Assembly: GCA_024180945.1 (NCBI GenBank)
Contig: JAKSGN010000013.1
Location: 62,001 to 126,000, forward strand
Length of the DNA: 64,000 nt
Source of the DNA: Macrophomina tecta
Taxonomy: Eukaryota; Ascomycota; Dothideomycetes; Botryosphaeriales; Botryosphaeriaceae
Reading direction: 5' to 3'
Shown: piece by piece, positions 42,909 to 57,000 of the stretch
Position numbering within the stretch: position 1 is the first letter of the stretch
Layout: every line of letters starts with the position of its first letter
Notes under the pieces: generated by a model
Told to the model about the DNA's origin: nothing
The model's database searches: none
The model's input: the letters and a program-made list of their open reading frames with translations, nothing else
Program-made: the position numbers and the translations under genes

Positions 42909-45900
42909 ATTATTATATACTCGTAGAGTTCTAGTCTTATTTTAAAGGCTATCTTTTATTCTTCCCCTTCTTTAATTCTAACTAGGTAATATCTATTTCT
43001 AAGGTCTAGTTTTATAAAGTACTTTATATTTCCTAACTTATTCTAGAGCTTATTAATATATAGAAGCGAGTATCGGTTCTTAATCGTAATATCGTTAAGT
43101 TATCGATAGTTAATATAGAGGTATAACTTACTATTCTTCTTAGAAATAAAAAGAATTAGATATTTAGCTAATAACGTTAATAGCCGAATATATTTTTACT
43201 TAAGGTTCTTTTTAATATATTTCTTTAAAGCCTCTATTTTCTTCTTTAATAAGAAATAAATAGACTTATAAGCTAGTTTCGTTTCTAGCTTAAGCAGAAT
43301 CTTATAGTTCTATAGTTAATATTTAGATAAGTCTTCTTTTTCTCTTTCTTAGTAAACGGCGACTAAGTTCTAATACTCTTCGGATACTATTTTTATTTTA
43401 GGTATTAGAGGCGTTTTTTATAGTTACTACTATATCTCTAAACTACTATATTATCTTCTTTTAATTCTCGTAGAATTATCTTCTTTAATAGAAGTTAGAT
43501 AGTTCTTATTTCTTAGTCTTTTTTATTAGGCCCTAGCTAGTGCTCTTTATTATACTACTAGTAAGGGTTTAATATATATAAGATAGATCTATTATTCTTA
43601 GCATTATATATACCTAAATATCTCTTTTAAGATTATTTATACGTCTATAGAAGGTTCTAGGGCTACTAATTACTTTTATAAAGTCTTACTCTTAGCCTTA
43701 CGCTTTCTCTACGTAGTTCTTCGTAATAAATATTATACCTAATTTTTAGAAATACTTAACTTAGTAGGACTTACTCCACTTAAGGCGCTATATTTTATTA
43801 AAGAGGCGGCGTTTTATATACTATAGTTCTAGTTCTATCTTAGGTCTTTCTTAAGATTACCGTTAATACTATTATTACTAGGTCTTACACTATTATTTAA
43901 GTCTTATATTTCTTTTAATAATTCGAGAGTATTATTTCGCTTAGTAGAGCTTATTTCTATAATAGAGTTATATTTTACTAAAAAGGCTTCACCTTTTATA
44001 TTATAGTTCTAGTTTTAACTTATATTATTATTAAAGTTGCCTATATAGTTACTATATTTAGGCTTTATACTAGCTACTTTTCGTTTTATACTAAAAATAT
44101 ATTCTTAGAAGATATCTAGTAGTTCTTATTTAATATTCTTATAACTACTTTTTAGGTTTTCGATAATATCCTAGATATTCTATCATAGGAAGAGTATATT
44201 GCTCGCCTAGTTAATAAGGAAATTACGAGTCCTAAGCTAAGATATTTTAAGAATAACGTCGTATTCTAGAATTCTCTAGATGTTAAAAGTAATCTAATTA
44301 GAATATCTATTAACTTCTAGTAAGACTTTTTCTATTTTAATACGTATTTATTCTTTTTTATAGTCGGTATTTCTTTTGTCGAATCCGCTAAGAGAGTAGA
44401 ATTTTTTCTTTTTTTAATAAGGGATATTTAATTCTTATACTAGTTTATTATAGATAAAGTCTCCGCTTAATCTACTATTAACTAGTATTAAGATTATACG
44501 TTCTTATAAAACTTTAATAATCTTAAATTATTCTTAAAGTTTCTTTCTAGTAAGAGTTTCCATATTTAATATACGTAATACTATATAAAGAAACCTAGAC
44601 TATAGCTTCTAAGTTAATTCTAATACTATAGGGCCATCTAGTTTTTTAGCTTTAAATAGCCGTAGACTTTACTATATATATAGTCTTTCTATTTATTAAC
44701 TTAAAGATATACTTACTTCTAGTTAGTCTATTTATTAGTATGTAACTATTTCTACTAGTAGACTATATCTTTTCGCACCTAGTATCGAAAAGCTAGTATA
44801 TTAAGTTTCTCGTCCGGTATCTACTAAAGTATATAGTTCTAAATAGTTATTATACTATACTAATAAAGAATCTTTACTAACTCTTAAAGAAAGTTATAGT
44901 TCGTTTATTATTAAGTAGTTATTTCTTAATAATAGAGTATTATAAGCACAGTTTTCTTTATAACGATAAGTTTATACTTCTTTTTATCTTACTTAATTTA
45001 GGTTTTCTAGAGGGTTCCTTAGCGCTATATTTATAGTATTATAAGGGCTAATTCTTTCTTATAGAAAATCTAGATTATCTAAATAAGTTAATCGTTCTTA
45101 TTCGTTATCTCTACGCTAATTCTATACTTAGCTATAAGGCGCTTAAGTTCTAAAAGAGTTATAGAATCTAATATAGCTTCTACTTTACTATTCGTTAAGT
45201 CGTATAGTTCTCTAGTTTTACTATTTATAAGCTCCTCGTCTAAGAAAAAGTTATTAATAAAATCGTTAGTCTTAATAACTTCTTTATTTCTAGTTATTAT
45301 ACTAAATTATCGTAGTTTATAGAAGTACTATTCTAATATATTCTTACTACTTTAGTATATCTAGTAGTTATCGTTATAGTAGATAGTCTAGTATAGTGTA
45401 TTATAGTTATCTTAGCGGGATATAACTAATACTTTACGTTAAGCGCTTAAGGTCTACTTTCTATCTTTCTTATTATAAGAATTCTATGGGTACTTAGAAG
45501 AAAAGTACTTATCGCTTTTATAGATAATATAGAGTTAATTTTTATAGCGCTACTTCTACTCATTCATCTAGTTTAGATTAGGTTCTTTAGGCTTTTTATT
45601 ATAGTTTTAACTATTATTATTACCCTTCTTAGAATTCTATTAATTAATTACGTTAAGAACTATAGCGTCTTCGCCTTCGAGAGTTATTCTTTTATAGCGA
45701 GGCTTCGAGGTATTAGCTTATTAAGAACCTATTTTCTATTTATATATATAATTATTAATCTAAGACGTAAGGTCTACTATCTTCTAGAAGATAGATAAGT
45801 ATTTATAGATAATTATATTCTTCTTAACTTCTTTCTTTAGGCCCTTATAGAAGAGGTCGTAGAAAGTTTTATCTAACTATTTAAGATAGACTATAAGCTA

Positions 45901-45965
45901 TTAAAACTTAGTTACGTAGATAGCTATAAATCCTAGTTATTTAATAGTTATAATATTATTAGAGG
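42909..45965 (-). pseudogene. gag, protease and RT-start relic of element A (inverted)
   Basis: Read on the minus strand this runs from mid-gag (a FYKGLKKEVK-like segment near 45830-45860) to the first RT boxes (42910-43190; the [15 protein letters not shown] and EEWKTAF regions in the intact relative). It then breaks inside RT at the insertion point of element B; RT resumes at 59856. It is heavily RIPed. Confidence 0.8.
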
Positions 45966-46761
45966 TGTTACGAACCCCCGGGGACAAGGGCTTTATGACC
46001 CCGCGGGCTGGGAGCCCGCACGGGAAAAGGCACCGCAGGGGCCAGAAACCCTCACGGGCAGCAGAGCCGCACGACCAAGGCGCCCGCACGGGAAAACCAG
46101 CCTCAAGGGAGGACGGCGCGTACGGACCCAGGCTAGGCAACAACAGAAGCCCACACGGGAACGACGCCCACGCGGCGCAGCGACACACCAAGGGCAGAAT
46201 CCCGCAGGGGAAGAATCAGTCACGGAAGTACGCTTGGCCAAACCGGGTAGTAAGTACAGGAGTATACACCCTTGCCAAGGGCAGGAGATGGAACCCGGGA
46301 AACCGACTTTCGAGCACGAAGAACGAACAAGAGAAAGGCGGACATATCGTCCGCTCATCAAGGAAGAAGTCGGATTCCGGAAAACGGGCATTAGCGCCCA
46401 AGTCACGTGGGGCCCACCAGGCCCACTCGAGGATCAGAAGCCTTGGCACTGATCCAACTCTCAGATTGATCCAACACCACGACTGATCCAACAGTCGTCC
46501 TGATCCCCAGATTGTCATAGCTTTCCTACAGTATATAGAACACACTCATTAGGTAGTACTTTGGCCTTCGTGGTCAACTCAAGATTCCAATACAGACTTA
46601 TTGGAGGTAACAAGCCTGACGCGCACCGCGCACCGACCTGTCACGTGATCGCTACCCATCGTTCCAATCCTTTACCCTTCTCTTGTCCTTCAAGGTAAAC
46701 CTTACCGCTACCTGACCCTGCTAGGCGACTCCGAAGCCTAGTGGAAGAGGCCGCCGTTACA
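45966..46761 (+). repeat. Solo LTR of the element I family
   Basis: 796 bp, un-RIPed, and at the three sites where the two LTRs of element I differ it has the majority base each time. It sits inside gag of element B. The flanks AGAGG and ACGGC do not match directly; the true duplication is ACGGC (46762-46766) with the inverted GCCGT at 41230. Confidence 0.93.
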
Positions 46762-47510
46762 ACGGCTACGCTATACGTAAGAAAAAGGCGACGCTATAGA
46801 GTTAGACGCTGCCTAATAAAGCGATAAAAATAATAAGCGCGAAAGACGACCCCGACGCTAATAAATAAAGTAAGAAACGAAACGCTTTAATAAAGAACTC
46901 TATATCTACTATAAAGATAAGTAAAACCCCTAGTACCGCTACTTATAACGAAATAAAACCAGTAAAACTACCGCCGTTACTACTTAAGAAGAGGAGAAAC
47001 CTCGCTCTACGTCTACTCTAAGTAAAGAAGTTAACTACGCGGCTATAAGTTAGACCGCCTACTACGATAACGACTATATAACCTACTAAAGCGATAAATA
47101 AGCCACCGGGTAATACCTCTCTAAGCCACGATAGCTAAACCTAGCCACGCATAACGAAGAAGTGCTAGAAATTAATAATCTAATTAACGACTTTCTCTAT
47201 AATGACGAGCTAGTTAATAGCGATATAAGCAAACTCTATAATAATATACCTAAATTTAGTAAAGCAGGAAATATAAAGTAATAGTAGAATTAAGCTATAC
47301 TCGACCGAATTATAAAATACCTAAACCGATATAAAGATACGAGGCGCGTCGAAGCTAGCCTCGCCCCTATAATTAACTAGATTCCTAGATTAAGAATAGA
47401 TCTACTACCTTAGTAATACTAGATAAAGAATGGGAAGCTTAGCTCTTAATTCTATAAAGACGGTATATAGTATTTCTAGAAGAAATTATTCCTCGCCTTA
47501 GCTAACGAAG
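46762..47510 (+). pseudogene. Middle gag relic of element B
   Basis: Continues the gag of element B (EKGDAIELD equivalent to [10 protein letters not shown] of the intact Gag) up to the insertion of element C after GCTAACGAAG. CGAAG (47506-47510) is the target duplication of C. Confidence 0.85.
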
Positions 47511-48306
47511 TGTTATAAATAATACTCTACCCTAGGATTACTAAGGAACAAGACCCCTGACTAAGAATCTAAATAAGCTAAATTATTCGGAATAGTCTTT
47601 ACTAAAAGTCTATAGCCTAGCCTTTTTAGGTTTAGGCCGAATCCACGAACTTTATAGCCGAAAAACTAGATAAACCAAGAAATAGAGCCCGTACTAGGCT
47701 ATACCTAGCCTAGCAGGCAGGCCCGAGGGCCCGAGCCGGGCCTACCCCCCTAAGCACCCTGTACCTACCTAGAGACCAACCCCTCGGAATAGAATAAGAC
47801 TTTCGGACAAGAAACTAGCCTAGTTACTAAGTAGCTTTTACTAAGGAATACTAGTACTAGTATTATTCGTTTAAGAATTATTTAGTAATACGTCCGGACT
47901 ACCTGGAGAGACGCCTAAGACTAAACGAGACGTTCGGATTAGAACCTTAGAGCTAAAACATGGACTTAGGATTTAATTATAAATCCTAATTATAAATACG
48001 ATAATCTAGAGGTCTGCGGACTAATAGAAGCGTATTCTAACCCCGCTTTTAAATAAGTTAAGATTAAGATCTACGTTCGTAGCCGGATAAGTCTCTATCC
48101 GAGTTTCGGCTAGCTATATATATAAGTCTCTTTATTTTTTCCTACTAGATTAGTTCTTTAAGTAAGTAATTTATTTATTTCTCGCCCTAAGACTTCTAAG
48201 CCTATTTTAAGAACTTCTTAACTCGTAGAGCCTTAAGCTTAACTAAGCTAGGCGATAAGAACCTTATTAAGACCTACGCGCCTTCGTTCGACCCCCGTTT
48301 ATAATA
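47511..48306 (+). repeat. 5' LTR of element C
   Basis: 796 bp, TGTTATAAATAATAC to TTTATAATA (terminal CA mutated to TA). It includes TATATATATAAGTCTCTTTATTTT, a TATA-like region. Degraded relatives occur at 5700-6689 and 19943-20095. Confidence 0.93.
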
Positions 48307-51300
48307 CTTTACTTGCTTTACTTTAGCTTTCTTAAGTTTAAGGTTTCTAAGTAAGAAAAATAAGATATTCGAGCCTATTACTCTTACGTAGGTTATACTT
48401 TAGAATAACCTCTACGAACTCTCGGTCCCGGATAATATTAACCTTCCGCCTCTGCCTACCGAGGGTATTCTACCCTAGGATATTCGAGCCGCCTGCTTAA
48501 TAGCCTATTCTTAAGGCCGTATAGCCTATTTTAACCTCTTAATCGAGCCTCCGGGCGTTTCTATTCTCGAAATAGACCCCGAGGATAAATACGACTGCTA
48601 TATAGCCTACTTTAACGTAGGGCTAACGGTCTCTCTCTTTATAAGCGCTAATACGCGCCCAACTTAAGCCTCGGTCTAAGCGCTAACCCCCGTCTTACCT
48701 AAGGTTCCTCGCGTGCCTAAGGTAGCCGACCCCGAGCCTTTTAAAGGTAAAAGGTCTAAATTTAAGGTCTTTACTACGTAGCTTCGGCTTAAGTTCGCTT
48801 CGGATCTATAAGCTTTTACTATAGATTACTAAAAGATTCTCTACGTAGAATCTTATCTCCGAGACTCCGCCTATACGTAGTTTTAGCCATATATTAAAAA
48901 CGACGGGACTATTCTTAACTTTCTAACCTTCGAAGTCTTCTACGAGGCTTTAAAAGCTGCTTTCGATAACCTGGACTCGTACGCTATAACCGAACGGGCT
49001 ATTTAGAACCTTAAATAAGACTTATTCTACGCTATATTTTATTCTAAGTTCGTTTCGCTTATTACGGTTCTCGGTTGGTAAGAAGACGCTATACGTATTT
49101 ATTACTTTAAGCGCGGCCTTAAGGAAGAAGTTAAGAACCTTCTTATAAATCGTAAAATACTAAAGGAATTCTCGAAGTTTATAGAAAAGTATATAGTACT
49201 AGATAACTAACTCTTCGCTTGTAAGTAAGAGAAACGAGCCGTGCTAATCTAAGATAAAAATAAGAACAAGAATAAGGGGAAATACGAAAAGACTACGCTA
49301 CTAAACCCTATTTCTACCCCTCTACCTTAAAACTAAGCCTAAGGAGAATCTATAGAACTTAACGTAGCCGTATAGAAAGCTTACCGTAAGGCTAATAACC
49401 TTTGCGCGTATTACGGTTAATCCGGACACTAGGTAAAAGAATGCCCTAAAGCTAAATAAACTAAGGGGTTTAACCTAAATAAGATTAACGCTACTACGTC
49501 CGGAGAACCTTTTAAGCCTAATACCTCGATCTAGACTCTTTACGTCTCGGAAAATAACTAAGGCTAGACGATAAGCGGCGTACGCCTAGCCCTATAACGG
49601 CCGTATAAGGATTAAGCACTTCGAACCGGTTCTCTCTACTAGATAAGTTACCCTCGTATCTAGGAATACTACAAGTATATACTACGCTCGTAGAACCTAC
49701 CTAAGATACGCTAAAATACGTTCTAAATCTAGGAAATAAGTAACCCCTCATTATAAAGGTATTAGTAAACTAAAACCCTACGTCCGCTATACTAGACTCC
49801 GGTGCTATAACAGTCTTTATAGACTAATACTATACCTTTATAAATAAGCTTCCGCTACGTACTAAGATACGACCTGAGGTCGTTAAGGTCGTAGATAGCC
49901 GTAAATCCGAAGGTAGATTAATTACCTATAAGGTAGATATTAATCTATAGCTTGGAGGCTATTCTAAGATAATTACAGCCTAAGTTACTAAGATTAGGAA
50001 ATACCCCCTTATTCTTAGTAAATCCTAGTTAGATTACTATAATTCTAAGATCGACTGGCCTTTAAATAAGATTACGTTTACCTCGAAGCGGTGTAGAAAG
50101 CACTATCTTAAAAAAAAATAAGCCTAAGTAACTCTAAGTAATAAGCTAAGGATTCGACTACGCTATAATCTCGTTCACTGCCCTTAGAAAATACCTTAAA
50201 TAGCCTAGTTATAAACTATACGCTATATAACTTAAGGATATCCTAGAACACCTCGATAAGGCCTAAGAAATTAAGAATCTAGAGAACGAGATTAAGATGT
50301 TAGAACGTAATATTTCTAAGAAACTATACGACTTTCTACTATTCTTTACTAAGAAGAAAGCCGATAAGCTACCCCCGCACTAGTATATTAATTACGTAAT
50401 CGAACTAGAGAAAGATAAAAAAGCTTTCTTCGGCCCTCTCTACGGAATATTCGATTTAGAACTAAAAGCCCTAAGACTCTACCTTAACGAGAATCTAAGA
50501 AAAGGCTTTATTCGACCCTCGTATTTCTTAAGTGCGTCCCCCGTTATCTTTATTAAGAAACCGGGTAGAGGATTAAGATTTTACGTTAACTACCGCGGCC
50601 TAAACGCCGTAACTAAGAAAAACCGGTATCCGTTATCTTTAATAGACGAGAGTCTAAGAAGGCTAAATAATACTAAATACTTTATAAGACTTAATCTAAG
50701 GGGTATCTTTAACCTTATAAGAATTTAAGAAGGCGACAAACCTCTAATAGTTTTTTATACCCGTTACGGCCTTTTCGAATATTTAGTTATATCTTTTAGC
50801 CTAACTAATATACCCGCTACGTATTAGTAGTTTATTAACGATACGTTAAGAAAATACCTTAATCGGTTTCTTATCGTCTTTATCGACAATATATTAATCT
50901 ATTCGGATAACCTCGAGAAATATAAGAAATAAGTTCGCTAAGTTCTAGATAAGCTAAAGACAGCCGATCTATTCGTAAATAGAAAAAAAAGCGAATTCTA
51001 TACTACGTAAATAATCTTTTTAGGATTCGTTATCTCCGAGTACGGAATCTCTATAGATTTAGCTAAGATTAAGGCCGTTCTAAATTAGAAAACCCCTAAG
51101 ACTATTAAGGATCTATAGTCTTTCCTCGGGTTTACTAATTTTTACCGGTGGTTTATTAAAGGTTACTCGCGCATTATACGGCCTTTATTTAAGCTTCTAA
51201 GAAAGAATTTATTCTTTATGTAGACTAAGAAATAAGAAGACGCCTTTAAGGCTCTTAAATAAGTATTTACGTCTAAGCCTATACTAAGATACTTCGATCC

Positions 51301-53286
51301 GGCCCTAGAAACGGTTCTAGAAACAGACGCTTTAGACTTCGTTATATCCGGAATCCTTAGCCAATGGGTGCAATACCCGGACGGTAAAAGACTTTTATAC
51401 TCTATAGCCTACTACTCTAGGAAAATAACTCCTGCGGAGTAAAACTACGGCGTAAAAGATAAGAAACTACTAGTAATAGTAGAAAGTCTTAAGAAATTTA
51501 GACCCGAAGTAGTTAATCTAAGATAAACCCTTCTTATTTATATGGATTACGCAAACCTACTTTCTTTTAAGAAAGCCTAGATCCTAAACTAAAGGTAAGT
51601 ACGATAGGTAATCGAATTATCTGAGCTTAATTTTAAGATAACCTACTGTTCTAGCGTTAAGAACTAAAGAGCCGATACTCTAATAAGACGGTCCGGAGAC
51701 CTACCTAAAAAAGAGGGGAAAGAAAACGAAATTACCTCTATTCTAAGCTAAGAAAAGTTTAAAATCCTTACGCTAAGAATAAGCTCTATCGAATTAAAGC
51801 TAAGGAATAAGATTACGCAACTACTCGAATAAGATACACTCATATAAGATATTAAAAATGCTCTAAGTACTAAGAAAACTCGGTATTCTAAGGTAGATTT
51901 AGGAACCTACGAATTTAAGAATAACCTTCTAGAAATAGATAGTTTAATCTACGTTCTAGAAGACCTAGAACTACGCTAAAGAATAATAAGTACCCGGTAT
52001 AACTATCCCGCCGCCAGATATCTAGGACAAGCTGCTACGCTCGAGTTAATTACCCGAGATTTTTAGTAGCCTTCTATCCGAAAAGAAATAAGCCGTTATA
52101 TAAAAAATTATGAAACCTACTAACGAACAAAGCCTATAAGATACCCGCCTTACGAATTTCTTAAACCCCTTAAGATTTTCTAAAGGCGTTAGGCTTCTAT
52201 TTCGCTAGACTTTATTACGGGATTACCTAAGTTACTAAGTAAGGACGCTATATTAGTAGTCGTAGATTAACTAACTAAGATGGCCTACTTTATTTCTTAT
52301 CTAGAAATAATAAGCTCGGAAGACCTCGCATAGTTATACCAAGACTATATTTTTAAGCTATACGGACTTCCTAACGATTAAATAACTAACCGTAGATCCG
52401 TTTTTACCTCTAAGTTTATGGAAGACCTAGCACGTTTACTTAAGATTAAGCTAAACCGTAGTACGGCCTTCTATTTCTAAATGGATGGCTAAACTGAGCG
52501 CGTTAACGCTATTTTAGAATAATACCTTCGTGCCTATATTAATTACTAATACAATAACTAGGTAGACTACCTTTCCCTCGTAGAATTCGCGTATAATAAT
52601 ATAGTCTCGGCTATTACTAAGGCTATATTCTTCTTTGCCAATTACGGCTTCCACCTAAGGTACGAAATCTAATTAGACGGATCTAATATACCCTCGAACT
52701 AAGAATTAGTTCTCTACACGGAATAGCTTCGAAATCTAGAAGATTATTTAAAAGCTAAGATCCGTTGGGCTTAAGAATCCGTATAAGAATAAGCTAATAA
52801 GTACCGGTAATTTCCTTTTATCTTTTATTCTGGCTAACCCGTTTAACTACTTAGAAGGTATATAATAACTATACGTCCCGCTAATAAGCTCGATTTTAAG
52901 AAACTCGGTCCTTTTAAGATTAAGAATAAGATTTTAAGCTACGCGTACGAACTAGAACTCCCTAGTAGTATACGTATTTACCTGGTATTTTACGTATTTC
53001 TACTAGAACCCGCGGCCTAAGACCCTCTTCTAGGATAAATCTAACCTCCGCTACCACCAGTTATAGTAGACGGATCTATAGAATACTACGTAGAGAAAAT
53101 CCTTAACATTAGAAAAATAAGAAACTAACTTAAGTATCTTGTTAAGTAGAAGGATTATTCGGAATCTATCTAGAAACCCCTAGATACGGTTAAAGAACTT
53201 AAAGCTTACGACTATTTTTACTAACGATACCCTAATAAGCCGCGGGCTAGTTAGCTCATAGGAACTTGCCTAGGAGAGGAGCCTAC
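48307..53286 (+). pseudogene. gag-pol relic of element C
   Basis: Gag ends with a zinc knuckle still legible at 49399-49455 (LCAYYG-SGH-VKECP, second Cys mutated to Tyr). Then come the protease AILDSGAITVFID (about 49795-49835), RT (KKNRYPLSLIDE about 50610, FIDNILIYS about 50885), RNase H (about 51310), integrase (about 51990-52640) and a chromodomain (about 53080-53235; VEKILN, LKYLVK-KDY). Glutamine and tryptophan codons have become stops and the catalytic FIDD reads FIDN. Confidence 0.88.
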
Positions 53287-54082
53287 TATTATAAATAATA
53301 CTCTACCTTAGGATTACTAAGGAATAAGACCCCTGACTAAGAATCTAAATAAGCTAAATTATCCGGAATAGTCTTTACTAAAAGTCTATAGCCTAGCCTT
53401 TTTAGGTTTAGGCCGAATCCACGAACTTTATAGCCAAAAAACTAGATAAACTAAGAAATAGAGCCCGTGCTAGGCTGTACCTAGCCTAGCAGGCAGGCCC
53501 GAGGGCCCGAGCCGGGTCTACCTCCCTAAGTACCCTATACCCACCTGGAGACTAATCCCTCGGAATAGAATAAGACTTTCGGACAAGAAACTAGCCTAGT
53601 TACTAAGTAACTTTTACTAAGGAATACTAGTGCTAGTATTATTCATTTAAGAATTATTTAGTAATACGTCCGGACTACCCAGAGAGACGCCTAAGACTAA
53701 ACGAGACGTTCGGATTAGAACCTCGGAGCTAAAACACGGACTTAGGATTTAATTATAAATTCTAATTATAAATACGATGATCTAGAGGTCCGCGGACTAA
53801 TAGAAGCGTATTCTAACCCCGCTTTTAAATAAGTTAAGATTAAGATCTACGTTTGTAGCTAGATAAGTCTCTATTCGAGTTCCGGCTAGCTATATATATA
53901 AGTCTCTTTATTTTTTCCTACTAGATTAGTTCTTTAAGTAAGTAATTTACTTATTTCTTGCCCTAAGACTTCTAAGCCTATTTTAAGAACTTTTTAACTC
54001 GTAGAGCCTTAAGCTTAACTAAGCTAGGCGATAAGAATCTTATTAAGACCTACGCGCCTTTATTCGACCCTCATTTATAACA
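53287..54082 (+). repeat. 3' LTR of element C
   Basis: 796 bp, TATTATAAATAATAC to an intact TTTATAACA, directly followed by CGAAG. Confidence 0.93.
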
Positions 54083-57000
54083 CGAAGTAGTAACCTAGCT
54101 CGAAAGCGAGGCCCGAGAAGTATAGTAATAACGAGACCTTATATACTTATAAAATATAGCGCTTACCCTCGGTATATATAGAATAGTAACTAGAATATAG
54201 AATACTCTATAATAGATCTCGAAAAAGAAATACGTTATACCTACCTTTAAATATTAGATCTATAACGACCGGATCTACTAAAGGCACCGCATTAGGCATA
54301 GATACTAGATATAGTAGAAGAAATTATTAATTCTAGTAAAGAACTAGAACTTCTACTTCTACGAAGAAATAGTAAGTTAATACTTATTAAAAAACTAAAC
54401 GGCCTTTCTAGCTAGAGACCCTAGGAGTAGCCGTTAGATAAATCCCTTAACTAGGTTTTACATATACTAAACGATATACATATCTTAGAAAAAGTTCTTA
54501 GAATATTAGTAACTATCTACGGGCGAACTGCGATAGCTATACTTAATAGCAAAGTAGAAGATAATTTTATTAGCTATATCTTCGCTATCTAAAATAATAT
54601 TTAACTTACGAGGAAAGACTATTCCTACTCGTTAAAAATAGTAGATAGGTTAGCCGCCTTATATAATAAAAAATAAATTTAGATCGAGATAAAACCTATA
54701 AAGCTTACTATCGAGAGATATATAAAGAAGATTACGCTCGACGTAACCTCTATACTAAAATACAATATTATTCTAGAAATCCTATAGTTTAAAACTTATA
54801 AACCGTATATTTAATAAAAGAAAAGAATAGTTACGTTTCTAAATAAGAAATATATTAGATACTTAGTAACCGCTAAAAGAATATCTATAGTAAAGAGTAG
54901 CTAAAGCTAGAAGCTAAAGTTAAAGAACTAGAGCTAGAAATATCTAAGTAGCTAGAGTTATAGCGACCTCGTAAATATTAAAGAAATCTTCTATACAGCC
55001 GTCTAACGTATAAGACGCTAAGAAAAGAAGATATATATACTCTATCTAAAGTCTAGTAAGAAAATCGAGTAAAAAATTATCGCTCGTATAATAAGAGATC
55101 TTCGCTAGAAGAATAACGACGTCTTAAAGCTAGTTAAAGAAGATTACTTCTAGAGAATTCGTAGAAAATATAACCTATCCGCTTACGGATAGATAGATAT
55201 CGTTAAATAAGATATTTTAGTAGTTAAGGGTAACGTAGACCTTAGCAGAATTATAAGACCTACTATAGATAAATTAGCACCGATACTAAAACTAAAAACT
55301 ATTCTATAAGAATTTTAGAACCTCTAATAACTATTCTAGAAAAGAGGCAAAGAATAGCTACCTAAATATAAACTATAGAACTATAAGATACCCCTAATAC
55401 CTAAAACGTAACCCGCGTTTAAGCCTATATACTCGCTTTTAGAGAAAGAAGTAGAGGCCTTAAAAGAGTATATTAAAAAGAATCTAGAGCGAGAATATAT
55501 ACGCCTGTCGTTATTACCGGCTAGTTATTCTATTCTATTTATTCTAAAGAAAAACGGTAAACTATACCTCTATATTAACTATAAATAACTAAACGATATT
55601 ACTATTAAAAACTAGTATTTATTACCTTGTATTAACGAGCTATAAGATAAACTCCGTAACGCTAAGTATTTTACTAAGCTAGATCTTAGAGACGGCTACT
55701 ACCTAATCTATATTAAGAAGGGTAAAGAGTAGAAAATAGTGTTTCGAATAAGATTTAAATACTATAAATATATAGTAATACTCTTTAGGCTTACTAACGT
55801 ATCGGCTATCTTCTAGAGCTTAGTTAATAATATACTACGTTCGTACTTAGATATATTTACTCTAGCTTACCTAGATAATATTCTAATATACTTAGAGATG
55901 CTCGAAGAATATACTAAGTATATTAAAAAAGTTCTATAGGTACTAGATAAACGAAACCTCTAAGTAGCTCTAGAAAAGAGCGAATAGTATATATAAAAGA
56001 CGAAATACCTCGGGTTTATTATTATTCCTAGATATATTAGTATAGACGATAAAAAACTAGACGCTATAAGAGACTAGCCCACGCTAAAGACTATTAAAGA
56101 AGTATAATTCTTTCTTAGATTTACTAACTTTTACCGAAAGTTTATTTTAAACTACGTAAAGATATCTATACCTCTTATAAACCTAATAAAGAAGGAACAC
56201 AGGTTTATTTAAAAAGAAAGATAATAAATAGCCTTTAACTTACTAAAGCGTATATTTACGAAAGCCTTAGTTTTAGATATCTATAACCCTAATCTATCTA
56301 TTATAATTAAAACTAACGCCTTTAACTACGCTATAGAAGCAGTCCTTAGCTAGCTAAATAAATAAAATAGATTATACCCTATCGCCTTCTATTTAAGAAA
56401 AATAATAGGTCCCGAGAAGAACTATAATATTTATAATAAAGAGCTTCTAACTATTATTATAGTCTTTAAAGAATAGAGATACTACCTCGAAGAGGCTAAA
56501 TACTAAATTATAGTATACTATAACTATAAGAACCTATCATACTTTACTACTACTAAAGAACTAAACCGGCGATAGGTTAAGTAGATAGAAGAACTAGTAT
56601 TATATAATATAAAGATTACCTATAAAAAGAAATCTGAAAACATTCGTATAGACGCGCTAAGTAGATAAGCTAACTATATCGAGAAAAAGCTAGGTCTATA
56701 ACCTATAATACTTAATATGTAGAAAGATAGGTCTTTTATACCTACTAGCTATAGCCGCTAGATTACCGCTATTTATAGTATTAAATAGGTATAGCTTAAG
56801 AAGGGACTAGATAACTCACTTATTTTAATTAAACTACTTACCCTAGCGATACGCCTCGAAGGTAATAAATAGGAGCGTAAGATCCGAGAGGCCTACGTGG
56901 ATAATACAACGGCTTAAAAAATTAAAGAACTTAAAAAACAACCCCCGAGTAACTAAAAACGTATATAGTATAATCTTATTTCTAGAATTAGTCTACGTTC

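Larger units (their letters stand above)
41230..45965. other. Inverted segment between two inverted LTRs
   Basis: The segment is bounded on the left by the minus-oriented LTR 40434-41229 and on the right by the plus-oriented LTR 45966-46761. Its ends GCCGT (41230-41234) and AGAGG (45961-45965) are the complements of ACGGC (46762-46766) and CCTCT (32811-32815). Flipping the segment therefore gives each insertion a perfect 5-bp duplication. It also restores the gag reading frames at both joints: KVRKAS at 32815 runs into gag codons read down from 45965, and LFERQ...KANI codons read down to 41230 run into RYT..EKGDAIEL after 46762. Confidence 0.9.
47511..54082 (+). mobile_element. Gypsy chromovirus element C, moderately RIPed
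   Basis: 6572 bp with 796-bp LTRs, flanked by perfect CGAAG duplications (47506-47510, 54083-54087). It is a different family from I, A and B: other LTRs and other gag. It keeps more G and C than A, D or E, so it is younger or less processed by RIP, but stops occur throughout. It is nested in gag of element B. Confidence 0.95.
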
